Translations under genes and position numbers: made by a program
Part shown: in pieces, positions 1-6,121 of the stretch
Numbering within the stretch: position 1 is the stretch's first letter
Layout: each line of letters starts with the position of its first letter
Assembly (NCBI GenBank): GCA_028704195.1
Contig: JAQVLL010000120.1
Location: 1-6,531, forward strand
From: Smithellaceae bacterium
GTDB lineage: Bacteria; Desulfobacterota; Syntrophia; Syntrophales; Smithellaceae
Direction: 5' to 3'
DNA length: 6,531 nt
The notes under the pieces: generated by a model
What the model was told of the DNA's origin: nothing
Databases searched by the model: none
The model's input: only the letters and a program-made list of their open reading frames with translations

Positions 1-188
1 CGCCAGAACACCGCCAGGATGCGCTGAGGCAGGGAAGAAATCTTTTCGGGATAAGTATCGATGTTTCGACCAAAACCGACGCCCAGAATGAATGAAGCGC
101 ACAACAGGATAGTCATTCCAACAATCACAATCACCAATCCTGTTCCACCCAGCTTCAATTCAAATTTTTTCACATTATCGGAACCCAT
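1..188 (-). CDS. Membrane-anchored protein, N-terminal part; possible SPOR-domain protein
   Basis: Reading the minus strand from an ATG at 188 gives 62 codons that run off the window edge. The start is well supported: an AGGAGG Shine-Dalgarno box (192-197), itself preceded by another GAGG-like stretch, lies 3 bases upstream. Residues 1-15 are short and mixed-charge (MGSDNVKKFELKLGG). Residues 16-40 form one hydrophobic segment without charged residues, and the sequence turns polar after GFGRN. This is the layout of a bitopic inner membrane protein with a short cytoplasmic tail and a periplasmic C-terminal part. From general knowledge, argS in Geobacter-like and related genomes is often followed by a SPOR-domain (peptidoglycan-binding) protein of this shape. 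The SPOR domain itself would lie outside the window, so the function is inference from context. No terminator is visible in the 75 bases separating it from argS, so cotranscription is likely. Confidence 0.7.
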   Translation of the reverse strand, partial: MGSDNVKKFELKLGGTGLVIVIVGMTILLCASFILGVGFGRNIDTYPEKISSLPQRILAVFW

Positions 189-263
189 TTTCCTCCTCTT
201 GAATGGCTCTACTTGTCCACTGCCCCCGCCAGCAGGAGACTCCACGGAAAGTTTCGTTTGTGC

Positions 264-1928
264 CTACATCTTCTCCGGGGCATTGACGCCCAGTATTTTC
301 AACGCGTTTCCCAACACAACGCGCACTGCGTCAATCAGAACCAGCCGTGCAGCCGAAAGCGCCGCATTGTCCGTGACAACTTTATTCCTGTTGTAGTAAC
401 TGTGAAACGCTCCGGCCAGCTCGTTTAAGTAAAAAGTAATGCGGTGAATCTCCAATGTTCTGGCAGTACCTTCCAGCATCTCAGGATAACGTGCCAGCAT
501 TTTTATCAGGGTTCTTTCCTCCGGTTCGACCAGAAGCGATGGATCCGTGTTTTCAAAAGCGGGGCATATCATTCCCCTCTCCCCGGCCATGCGGATGATG
601 CTGCAGATCCGGGCATGCGCATACTGGACATAGAAAACCGGATTTTCATTGGATTGCTTTTTGGCCACTTCCAGATCAAAATCCAGGTGACTGTCGGAGC
701 GTCGCATTAGAAAATTATAACGGGCTGCGTCTTTTCCCACCTCATCGAGTACTTCCCTTAATGTGACAAATTCACCCGCCCGCGTGGACATTGCCACCGG
801 TTCACCCGCGCGCAGCAGGTTTACCAACTGCACCAGGATGATCTTCAGATCGTTTTTATCGTGCCCCAACGCCTGGATCGCGGCCCAGAGGCGAGGCATG
901 TACCCATGGTGATCCGCTCCCCAGATATCGATCAGTATATCGAAACCGCGCGCGAATTTATTCTGATGGTAAGCAATGTCGGCGGCAAAGTAAGTCGGAT
1001 CACCGTTTTTGCGGATGACCACGCGGTCTTTTTCATCTCCGTAGGCCGTCGTTTTAAACCACAGCGTCTCACCATCCGAGTAAATAAAACCCTGCTTTTG
1101 AAGCGAATCCAAAAGATTGCTCACCCCATTATCTTTATAGAGTTCCTTTTCGCTGAAATAAAAATCGAAGGTCACGCCGAAATCCTTCAAATCTTTCTTG
1201 ATATCCTCCAGGATCACCCCGCCGGCAACGGCATTGAAATACGAAACCGTTTCCTCTTCATTTTGCGCCAGATAGTGACGGCCTTCCCTTTTGATGATAT
1301 CTGAAGCTATTTCTTTAATATAATCACCTTGATAGCAGTTATCAGGAAATTCAATCTTTTCACCCAGCAGCTCCCGGTAACGGTAAAGCACAGATTTGCC
1401 AAGGTTGTTCATCTGGTTTCCTGCGTCATTGATGTAATATTCTTTTGAAACGCGATAACCGGTTGCCGTGAGCAGACTGGAAAGCACATCGCCAACCACC
1501 GCTCCGCGCGCGTGGCCGATGTGCAGGGGGCCCGTCGGGTTGGCGCTGACAAATTCCACCTGAACCTTTTTCTCCCCGCCGATGTCGAGGCAGCCGTATT
1601 TCTCTTTCTCATCCAAAACCTTCCGCAGAACCTGACGCCATAAATCGTCTTTGACCACAAAATTCAGGAAACCCGGGCCGGCAATTTGTGTTTTCTCAAG
1701 AATGCCTTCGGAATCATCCAGGTTTTCCTGGATGGCCTGGACAATTTTACGGGGGTTCTGTCTGGCCTGGGAGGCCAAAACCATGGCGATATTGGAGGCG
1801 TAATCGCCGTGATCGGGATTGGCCGGCACTTCGATTTCAATCTGCGGCAAACGGATATCCGGCAACAGGCCCTTCTTCGTGCAGACTGCAACAGAATTGG
1901 CGATCAGGGACGCAAGCTTGTTCTTCAT
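264..1928 (-). CDS. argS: Arginyl-tRNA synthetase (class I)
   Basis: Cytoplasmic enzyme that charges tRNA-Arg with arginine using ATP. The protein is 554 residues from the chosen ATG, a normal length for bacterial ArgRS. Domains in order: the ArgRS-specific N-terminal domain (about 1-90, with NPDHGDYASN at 37-46 and AGPGFLNF at 83-90); the Rossmann catalytic domain, with the HIGH signature at 136-139 inside SANPTGPLHIGHARG and the family motif EYYINDAGNQ at 163-172; the GADHHGY motif at 337-343; the MSTRAGEFVTL loop at 380-390, which replaces the canonical KMSKS as in many bacterial ArgRS; and the DALR anticodon-binding domain from about 430 (NPVFYVQYAHAR) to the end (LGVNAPEKM). An in-frame TTG at 1964 would add 12 residues, but it lies inside a terminator hairpin and is rejected. 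The ATG at 1928 has only a distant AAGAAAGG box (1942-1949, 13 bases upstream), so initiation may be modest. Confidence 0.98.
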   Translation of the reverse strand: MKNKLASLIANSVAVCTKKGLLPDIRLPQIEIEVPANPDHGDYASNIAMVLASQARQNPRKIVQAIQENLDDSEGILEKTQIAGPGFLNFVVKDDLWRQVLRKVLDEKEKYGCLDIGGEKKVQVEFVSANPTGPLHIGHARGAVVGDVLSSLLTATGYRVSKEYYINDAGNQMNNLGKSVLYRYRELLGEKIEFPDNCYQGDYIKEIASDIIKREGRHYLAQNEEETVSYFNAVAGGVILEDIKKDLKDFGVTFDFYFSEKELYKDNGVSNLLDSLQKQGFIYSDGETLWFKTTAYGDEKDRVVIRKNGDPTYFAADIAYHQNKFARGFDILIDIWGADHHGYMPRLWAAIQALGHDKNDLKIILVQLVNLLRAGEPVAMSTRAGEFVTLREVLDEVGKDAARYNFLMRRSDSHLDFDLEVAKKQSNENPVFYVQYAHARICSIIRMAGERGMICPAFENTDPSLLVEPEERTLIKMLARYPEMLEGTARTLEIHRITFYLNELAGAFHSYYNRNKVVTDNAALSAARLVLIDAVRVVLGNALKILGVNAPEKM

Positions 1929-1951
1929 GAAAAACGTGAAACCTTTCTTGT

Positions 1952-1991
1952 AAAAAAATGACAAGCGGCTTTTATCATTTGCCGCCTGTCA
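1952..1991 (-). terminator. Rho-independent terminator or attenuator just upstream of argS
   Basis: On the minus strand the arms TGACAGGCGGC (1991-1981) and GCCGCTTGTCA (1969-1959) pair over 11 positions. One is a G-U pair in RNA. The loop is 11 bases (1970-1980). Seven T residues (1958-1952) follow directly, the classic intrinsic terminator form. It is active on the minus strand only, since the plus strand lacks a T-run after the stem. It lies 270 bases after the PilX stop and 23 bases before the argS ATG. It can end the pilin operon, or, if the argS promoter is further upstream, work as an attenuator in the argS leader. Confidence 0.8.
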
Positions 1992-2064
1992 TGGCAAGTT
2001 GAACTATCAGATTTTTTAACGCGGCGCGGCACGCCCGAATCTTGACAATAAACAATCGAGGAAC

Positions 2065-2092
2065 ATTATGACTGATTTGCCTTTTCGTCCAA
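2065..2092 (-). promoter_or_regulatory. Possible sigma70-type promoter for argS
   Basis: On the minus strand, TTGGAC (2092-2087) and CATAAT (2070-2065) are separated by 16 bases. The -10 box matches TATAAT at 5 of 6 positions, but the -35 matches only 3 of 6. Transcription would begin near 2058, giving a leader of about 130 bases that includes the hairpin at 1952-1991. This is the best -10 match I found in the spacer between the pilin operon and argS. A weaker alternative, TTGCCA with TAAAAG 17 bases on, overlaps the hairpin itself. Neither is proven, and read-through from the pilin operon is also possible. Confidence 0.3.
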
Positions 2093-2261
2093 ACAGAAAA
2101 GGTTCATCAATCATGAATCATAAAAGATCGGTTTCTCGTCGTCATGACAAGCCAAAACTTCTTGAAATAACTACGTGAAAAACTATTTCATTGTATTTTT
2201 TCCTGAATTTTCGCAGGATGATAAGGAAGCCCCTGATTCCCGACCTGTCTCGACGGCATTT

Positions 2262-4163
2262 TCAATAGCTGATCATCCGGGTTTGCAGTAATTGTGCCTT
2301 TGTCGTAAGAGGATCCCGGACACACTCCACCTTCCTGAAGAACCGGTATTTATTTGCGACGGCATCCATCATCGGTTTTGAGAAATTCATGGTAAAGCCG
2401 CTTCCTGGAACAGTGATGCCCAGCGTCATCCCGGGCGGAAAGTTTCTCACCAAGAAGCCGTTCAGGTTCCGTGAAGCCGCCTCTTTCCATGAAAGATGCG
2501 TCACATCCTCCCCGTACCATACTCCCCAGATGTAGACCGTGCCCGCAGGGTGAATGGTACATACTGCTGTGTTGTTTGTCAGAAAAAGCACCGGCCTTGC
2601 TGTTCCATCCACATCCCTGCCAATATTCAGATTCACCCCCTCTCCATACCACCCGCACCATCTGTTATCGGTTGTGCAGGCATTCAACGAGGAGTCGCCC
2701 TCCTTTCTTGAACAGTCCGGGCAGGCATGGGCATAAACGTAAACGAGGCTGTCCAGAATTCTCACGGTTGATTTTTTGGCAAACCTGAGGCTTCTGGCAA
2801 AGATATTGACATTTTCAATTGTCAGATTGCCGGCAGCTTCCAGGTTTTGACCGGCGGCAAGCTGATTTGCGTCAGCATAAGCGAATGGTCCTGACATGAT
2901 GCTGCCGTTTGTTAAGTTGATTCCTGCTGAACCGGTGTTAATTCTGTTTGCAGACACAATCCGGAAAGGTCTTTCTATTGTGCCTGACACTGTGCCGTTG
3001 AGGTTGGTGACCCCCGTGGTATAGAGGGTAAAGCTGCTGTTTGTATTGTTCATCACAACTTCGTTTGTGCTGTGTATTGTAAAGTTTGATGAATTGCTGA
3101 CGGCAAGGGTTTTGTCACTATTCGTCGCGTAAAAAATGAAATTCGATGCGCCATCACATATCGGTTGATTCAGGTTTCCATCTGTGAAAATTTTAACAGG
3201 CGTCCCGTTTCTTGTTCCATCACCCCGGATGACAACAGTTGAGGCGGTGCTGTTCAGGATAATTTCTTTGCAGCTTGTCAGGTCACCTGTCAGATTTAAG
3301 GTTCGGCCATGCATATTTCCGGAAACGGGAAAAATACAACCACTGCTAACCGCTGGCACAGGAGGCATGACAGGAATACTAACAACAGGTATTCCCAGCG
3401 CGTTGTCGTTTTGCCCAAAAGAGAAGTCCTGGCGGTGCTCGGCAGGATTCCTGCCGTAGTCATATTCAAGATAATCCAGCAGGCTGGTGGTGCAGCCTGC
3501 ATCGTTATGCTTATTGAAGCAATCGACTTTAAAAAAGATTCTGGATAGATCGCCCTGGCTCATATTCAGAATTGCCGGGGCCCCGAACAATCCGGTGGTC
3601 GTTCCATCCGCGGCACCGGCGACCGTGCAGGATTTTCTTTCGTTGGGTCCGGTGTTGATTGTTCCCGATGCAATAAAAGCCGGAACAAAACAGTCCGGGT
3701 CGTCAGACGCGTCACAACCCGAAAGCCTGGAACCGGAATTCAGGACGGCATTGACCTTGCCCCTGACCGTGTAAAGGCCGACACCGTAATAACCCTGAAA
3801 TAATGCCGTTTTGACAACCCTCGAATCATGCATTGAACCTTCTGAACTCAAAAACCATAGGTTCTTCCCCCCGTACAGGACATCCGTGGAATAAAAGGCA
3901 TTTCGCATGGCACCGGAAATCGATCTGTTCGCCCCACCGGTACCCTGCCGGTTGATTTCATCGAATGCGTTTAACAGTCCCGCGTTGGCTGCTTTCTCGG
4001 CATGATTGTATTTCTTCTCCGCCGCCGTCGTCTTGAAATTGACCATGGCGATAAACATTGCTGTCCCGCCGAGGAGCGTAATGGCCAGCGAAAGGAGAAG
4101 TACCACCACGAGTGTAAATCCCCTGTTGTTCAGTTCCACCTCACAGGCTTTTGTCTGATGCAT
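2262..4163 (-). CDS. pilX: Very large PilX-like minor pilin with C-terminal adhesin-like region
   Basis: Inner membrane prepilin, expected to be cleaved and methylated by PilD and to join the minor pilin complex at the pilus tip. The 633-residue product has a 15-residue leader ending NNRG, with cleavage before Phe16, followed by a hydrophobic helix (about 16-41, FTLVVVLLLSLAITLLGG) and the family segment AEKAANAGLLNA (55-66). This matches the PilX N-terminal domain. Mature position 5 is Val, not Glu, as in GspK-type tip pilins. PilX proteins are usually about 150-250 residues. The extra region here (about 140-633) is rich in Ser, Thr, Asn and Gly, has 14 cysteines, and between about 340 and 400 shows repeating NFIFYA / NFTIHS / SFTLYT strands suggestive of a beta-solenoid. 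The ATG is 3 bases after the PilW stop and has a GAGG box 6 bases upstream. It is the last gene of the pilin operon. N-terminal assignment is firm; adhesin function is inference. Confidence 0.88.
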   Translation of the reverse strand: MHQTKACEVELNNRGFTLVVVLLLSLAITLLGGTAMFIAMVNFKTTAAEKKYNHAEKAANAGLLNAFDEINRQGTGGANRSISGAMRNAFYSTDVLYGGKNLWFLSSEGSMHDSRVVKTALFQGYYGVGLYTVRGKVNAVLNSGSRLSGCDASDDPDCFVPAFIASGTINTGPNERKSCTVAGAADGTTTGLFGAPAILNMSQGDLSRIFFKVDCFNKHNDAGCTTSLLDYLEYDYGRNPAEHRQDFSFGQNDNALGIPVVSIPVMPPVPAVSSGCIFPVSGNMHGRTLNLTGDLTSCKEIILNSTASTVVIRGDGTRNGTPVKIFTDGNLNQPICDGASNFIFYATNSDKTLAVSNSSNFTIHSTNEVVMNNTNSSFTLYTTGVTNLNGTVSGTIERPFRIVSANRINTGSAGINLTNGSIMSGPFAYADANQLAAGQNLEAAGNLTIENVNIFARSLRFAKKSTVRILDSLVYVYAHACPDCSRKEGDSSLNACTTDNRWCGWYGEGVNLNIGRDVDGTARPVLFLTNNTAVCTIHPAGTVYIWGVWYGEDVTHLSWKEAASRNLNGFLVRNFPPGMTLGITVPGSGFTMNFSKPMMDAVANKYRFFRKVECVRDPLTTKAQLLQTRMISY

Positions 4164-4166
4164 GCA

Positions 4167-5120
4167 CTACCTCGCAAAATGTCTTTGAGTTGTTATGGTA
4201 TTCCCGTTCGGCCCGCGTACCTGCATGGTTACGACAACTCCCTGGTTCTGAACCAAAATGTCAAATGAGTTGACCGGGATGAGAGGCTGAACCGGTTCGT
4301 GAGCCGTACAGTCAGAAGCCATGTCTGTCGCTTCCATATAAAGCCATCTTCTGTTTCGGTCCGTGGGATTGTTCCTGCAAAAAAGCCTCACCCTGTGAGG
4401 TACCCTGAAAATGATTTCACCACCTTCAAACTGATAATTCGATATGAAATTCCCCGCGTTGTCCTGCAGCATTCCGTTCAGGGCTACCGCACTGGCGGAC
4501 ACCGTGGCATTGGAGGTCACTGTACCGTCCATGCAGTCAAGATGGTTGTCGGAAAGACCTGAAAGAGAAAAAATCAGGGGAGTGTAGACAGCCGGAACTT
4601 TTTTATCGGAAAGAAATTGAGCTCCCCTCTTGATGTGATAGCAGTTTTGACCCGACACACCGGATAAACGGCAGCTTTTGATGTTCATGGTTGAAGGGTC
4701 TGCAATGGATGGTGTCTGAATAAATCCACTTCCGTAAAGGTTTGCGTAAAAGTGCGCCTCATCACAGGGTCGGGCATTTGCGTCATCAACGATGGTGATG
4801 CAGACCGTACCCGGCGGAGGGTACGGATAGGCGGCATTCACCCGGCAGTCCTGAACTTTCGTGCACAAAGCGGTGTCCGCATTATCGCATGGCGTGGCGG
4901 TGCCCCATCTTTGAAACAGCCATTCAAGCTGCGCCATGCCTCCCTTGGAAATTTCCTTTACGTCGGAAATATTTTTGGTTTTCTTAAACACGTTTCCCGA
5001 AGTTGTGAAGATTGACGCCATCGCCGTCAGGATGAGCGTGCTCATGAACAGGACAATCATCAATTCGACAAGATTGAACCCTTCATGACGAGCCACCGGT
5101 TTTAAGACCTTGTGTGCCAT
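4167..5120 (-). CDS. pilW: Type IV pilus minor pilin PilW (GspJ-like)
   Basis: A 317-residue prepilin with a 14-residue leader (MAHKVLKPVARHEG), cleavage before Phe15 and the motif FNLVELMIVLFMSTLILTAM. This includes Glu19, the conserved mature Glu5. A hydrophobic helix spans roughly 15-40 and continues into an amphipathic stretch, as in all type IV pilins. Length and gene order fit PilW, the GspJ counterpart, which works with PilV and PilX to prime pilus assembly. The globular part contains ten cysteines (residues 78, 86, 92, 107, 119, 150, 160, 196, 248, 271), suggesting periplasmic disulfides. The ATG is 2 bases after the PilV stop, with AGAGGGG 5 bases upstream; pilX begins 3 bases after its stop, so translation is probably coupled. 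PilW is called from position, size and N-terminus; the globular domain is poorly conserved in this family. Confidence 0.88.
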   Translation of the reverse strand: MAHKVLKPVARHEGFNLVELMIVLFMSTLILTAMASIFTTSGNVFKKTKNISDVKEISKGGMAQLEWLFQRWGTATPCDNADTALCTKVQDCRVNAAYPYPPPGTVCITIVDDANARPCDEAHFYANLYGSGFIQTPSIADPSTMNIKSCRLSGVSGQNCYHIKRGAQFLSDKKVPAVYTPLIFSLSGLSDNHLDCMDGTVTSNATVSASAVALNGMLQDNAGNFISNYQFEGGEIIFRVPHRVRLFCRNNPTDRNRRWLYMEATDMASDCTAHEPVQPLIPVNSFDILVQNQGVVVTMQVRGPNGNTITTQRHFAR

Positions 5121-5122
5121 CT

Positions 5123-5536
5123 TTACCCCTCTGGAAAGTTGCAGATTTTATCACTCATCTCCATCTTCCTGCTTCCGAGTGTGGACGTGGAGACCACATC
5201 CGCACAAGCGCTTGTCCCGGTGCCCATTGCAGGCGGTATGGATGGAGGATTGCCGGTCATGCTGACATGCACCGTTTGTCCGCCACAGGTTACCTCAATG
5301 GAAGTGACAGCCGGATTTGCTCTTTTTGCCTCAATTCCTGAAGAGGCGGCCTGCAGCAAACAGTCACTTGTCAAATCCTGTTTCGTGCATTTTGCAAAAT
5401 AAGCGATAAGCCCCTCGCTGGTGATTGCCATCAGTGCGATGAGCAGTATTGAAATTAGGGATTCAACCAGGGTAAATCCTTTTCTTGATTTTAAAATTTG
5501 ATTTGTACCACAAGGCACGATTTTGATTACGAACAT
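5123..5536 (-). CDS. pilV: Type IV pilus minor pilin PilV (GspI-like)
   Basis: A 137-residue prepilin. Its leader is 20 residues, ending KSRKG, with cleavage before Phe21. The motif FTLVESLISILLIALMAI follows, with Glu25 as the mature Glu5. FTLVES with Ser after Glu is typical of the PilV/GspI branch. The mature protein is short, about 117 residues, with cysteines at 50, 59, 84, 111 and 132. The ATG at 5536 lies inside the 3' end of the preceding prepilin gene (10-base overlap), with a purine-rich GAGGGGGG box about 7 bases upstream. This arrangement favours translational coupling. Its expected role is to bridge the GspH/FimT-type pilin and PilW in the tip complex. A start at the GTG of Val7 would give a shorter leader and cannot be excluded, but it lacks an obvious advantage. 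Confidence 0.87.
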   Translation of the reverse strand: MFVIKIVPCGTNQILKSRKGFTLVESLISILLIALMAITSEGLIAYFAKCTKQDLTSDCLLQAASSGIEAKRANPAVTSIEVTCGGQTVHVSMTGNPPSIPPAMGTGTSACADVVSTSTLGSRKMEMSDKICNFPEG

Positions 5537-5997
5537 CCGCCCGCCCCCCTCTCTATTCTTATTGCGCCAAATCTGCTGATCACAACTTTGTAGAATTTTG
5601 CATCACCTGTTATGCATACGTTTCCTGTAAAGATGGCAAAACTGCGCGGATCAAATGCCGCGCCGCTGCCTTCGAGCAAAACAAAATCATCTTCTATCTT
5701 TAAATGATTCAGTGTATCTCCTCTACAATTTTCAGACCTGCGGGTGCCCATGTTAACAATGCTTAATGTTTTATTGACACTGTTGACACACAACCCGATA
5801 TTAGCGGTTCTTTCCATGGCCGTTAATCTGCTCCACCGGATCAGGTTTTCCATTGAGTACGCGTATTCGCGGTATTTATAGTTTCTGTAATAGGCTTTTA
5901 AGGAAGGGACGGCAACCGCAGCCAGTATGGCGATGATGCCTATAACGATAAGAAGCTCTATAATTGAAAAACCTTTTTTGCTTTTTCCTGTTTTCAT
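5527..5997 (-). CDS. GspH/FimT-family minor pilin, first gene of the pilin operon
   Basis: A 156-residue prepilin with the short basic leader MKTGKSKKG, cleavage before Phe10 and FSIIELLIVIGIIAILAAVAVPSL, with Glu14 as the mature Glu5. The Pro-Ser after the helix, the RLTAMERTANI segment (57-67) and the C-terminal GAIRIERG followed by a terminal Cys are typical of GspH/FimT/FimU proteins. Cysteines occur at 70, 91, 128 and 155. The ATG at 5997 has AAGGTGG 4 bases upstream, the clearest ribosome binding site of the operon, as expected for its first gene. Whether to call it FimT or FimU cannot be settled from sequence alone, so no symbol is given. In the FimU-PilV-PilW-PilX scheme, it would connect the tip complex to the major pilin shaft. 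Confidence 0.9.
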   Translation of the reverse strand: MKTGKSKKGFSIIELLIVIGIIAILAAVAVPSLKAYYRNYKYREYAYSMENLIRWSRLTAMERTANIGLCVNSVNKTLSIVNMGTRRSENCRGDTLNHLKIEDDFVLLEGSGAAFDPRSFAIFTGNVCITGDAKFYKVVISRFGAIRIERGAGGCS

Positions 5998-6057
5998 ATA
6001 TCCACCTTATCTTTCGTATCAAAGCAAAAGATTCATGATCAACTTGTCCATTAGACT

Positions 6058-6076
6058 CCGTTCGGCTATGCTCAGG
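6058..6076. repeat. Fragment resembling a dispersed GTTCGGC...GCTCAGG repeat
   Basis: The plus-strand segment CCGTTCGGCTATGCTCAGG, followed by ATAAAC, resembles short palindromic elements of the CTTCG-AC/GC-..-GCTCAGG type that are dispersed in intergenic regions of many bacterial genomes. Only one copy is present in this window, so repetitiveness cannot be shown here. Just beyond it, CCGGGA (6084-6089) and TCCCGG (6100-6105) form a 6-bp stem with a 10-base loop in the leader of the pilin operon. Recognition is from memory of the motif, not from comparison. Confidence 0.3.
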
Positions 6077-6121
6077 ATAAACACCGGGAGAAATCCATAT
6101 CCCGGGCGCAGGGCAGGATTA

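Noticed and set aside
756..791. Lack of a canonical KMSKS in ArgRS as a sign of an inactive enzyme
   Set aside because: Many active bacterial arginyl-tRNA synthetases have a degenerate motif at this place; MSTRAGEF fits that pattern and all other signatures are intact.
861..1304. Open frame of 147 codons on the plus strand inside argS
   Set aside because: It is antisense to a well conserved synthetase gene, and its product resembles nothing I know. Long antisense frames are common opposite coding sequence of this composition. The same applies to other frames opposite or out of phase with argS and the pilin genes.
1929..1964. TTG at 1964 as an upstream start of argS
   Set aside because: It would add 12 residues not typical of ArgRS, and the codon lies inside the terminator hairpin with no ribosome binding site. 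The ATG at 1928 gives the expected N-terminus.
2042..2069. Plus-strand promoter TTGACA-16-CATTAT
   Set aside because: Good -35, but the -10 is only 4 of 6, and there is no clear downstream plus-strand gene apart from the doubtful 36-codon frame whose ATG it overlaps.
1992..2261. T-box riboswitch before argS
   Set aside because: No T-box core sequence (AGGGTGG-type antiterminator bulge) is visible on the minus strand in the spacer; only the simple hairpin at 1952-1991 is clear.
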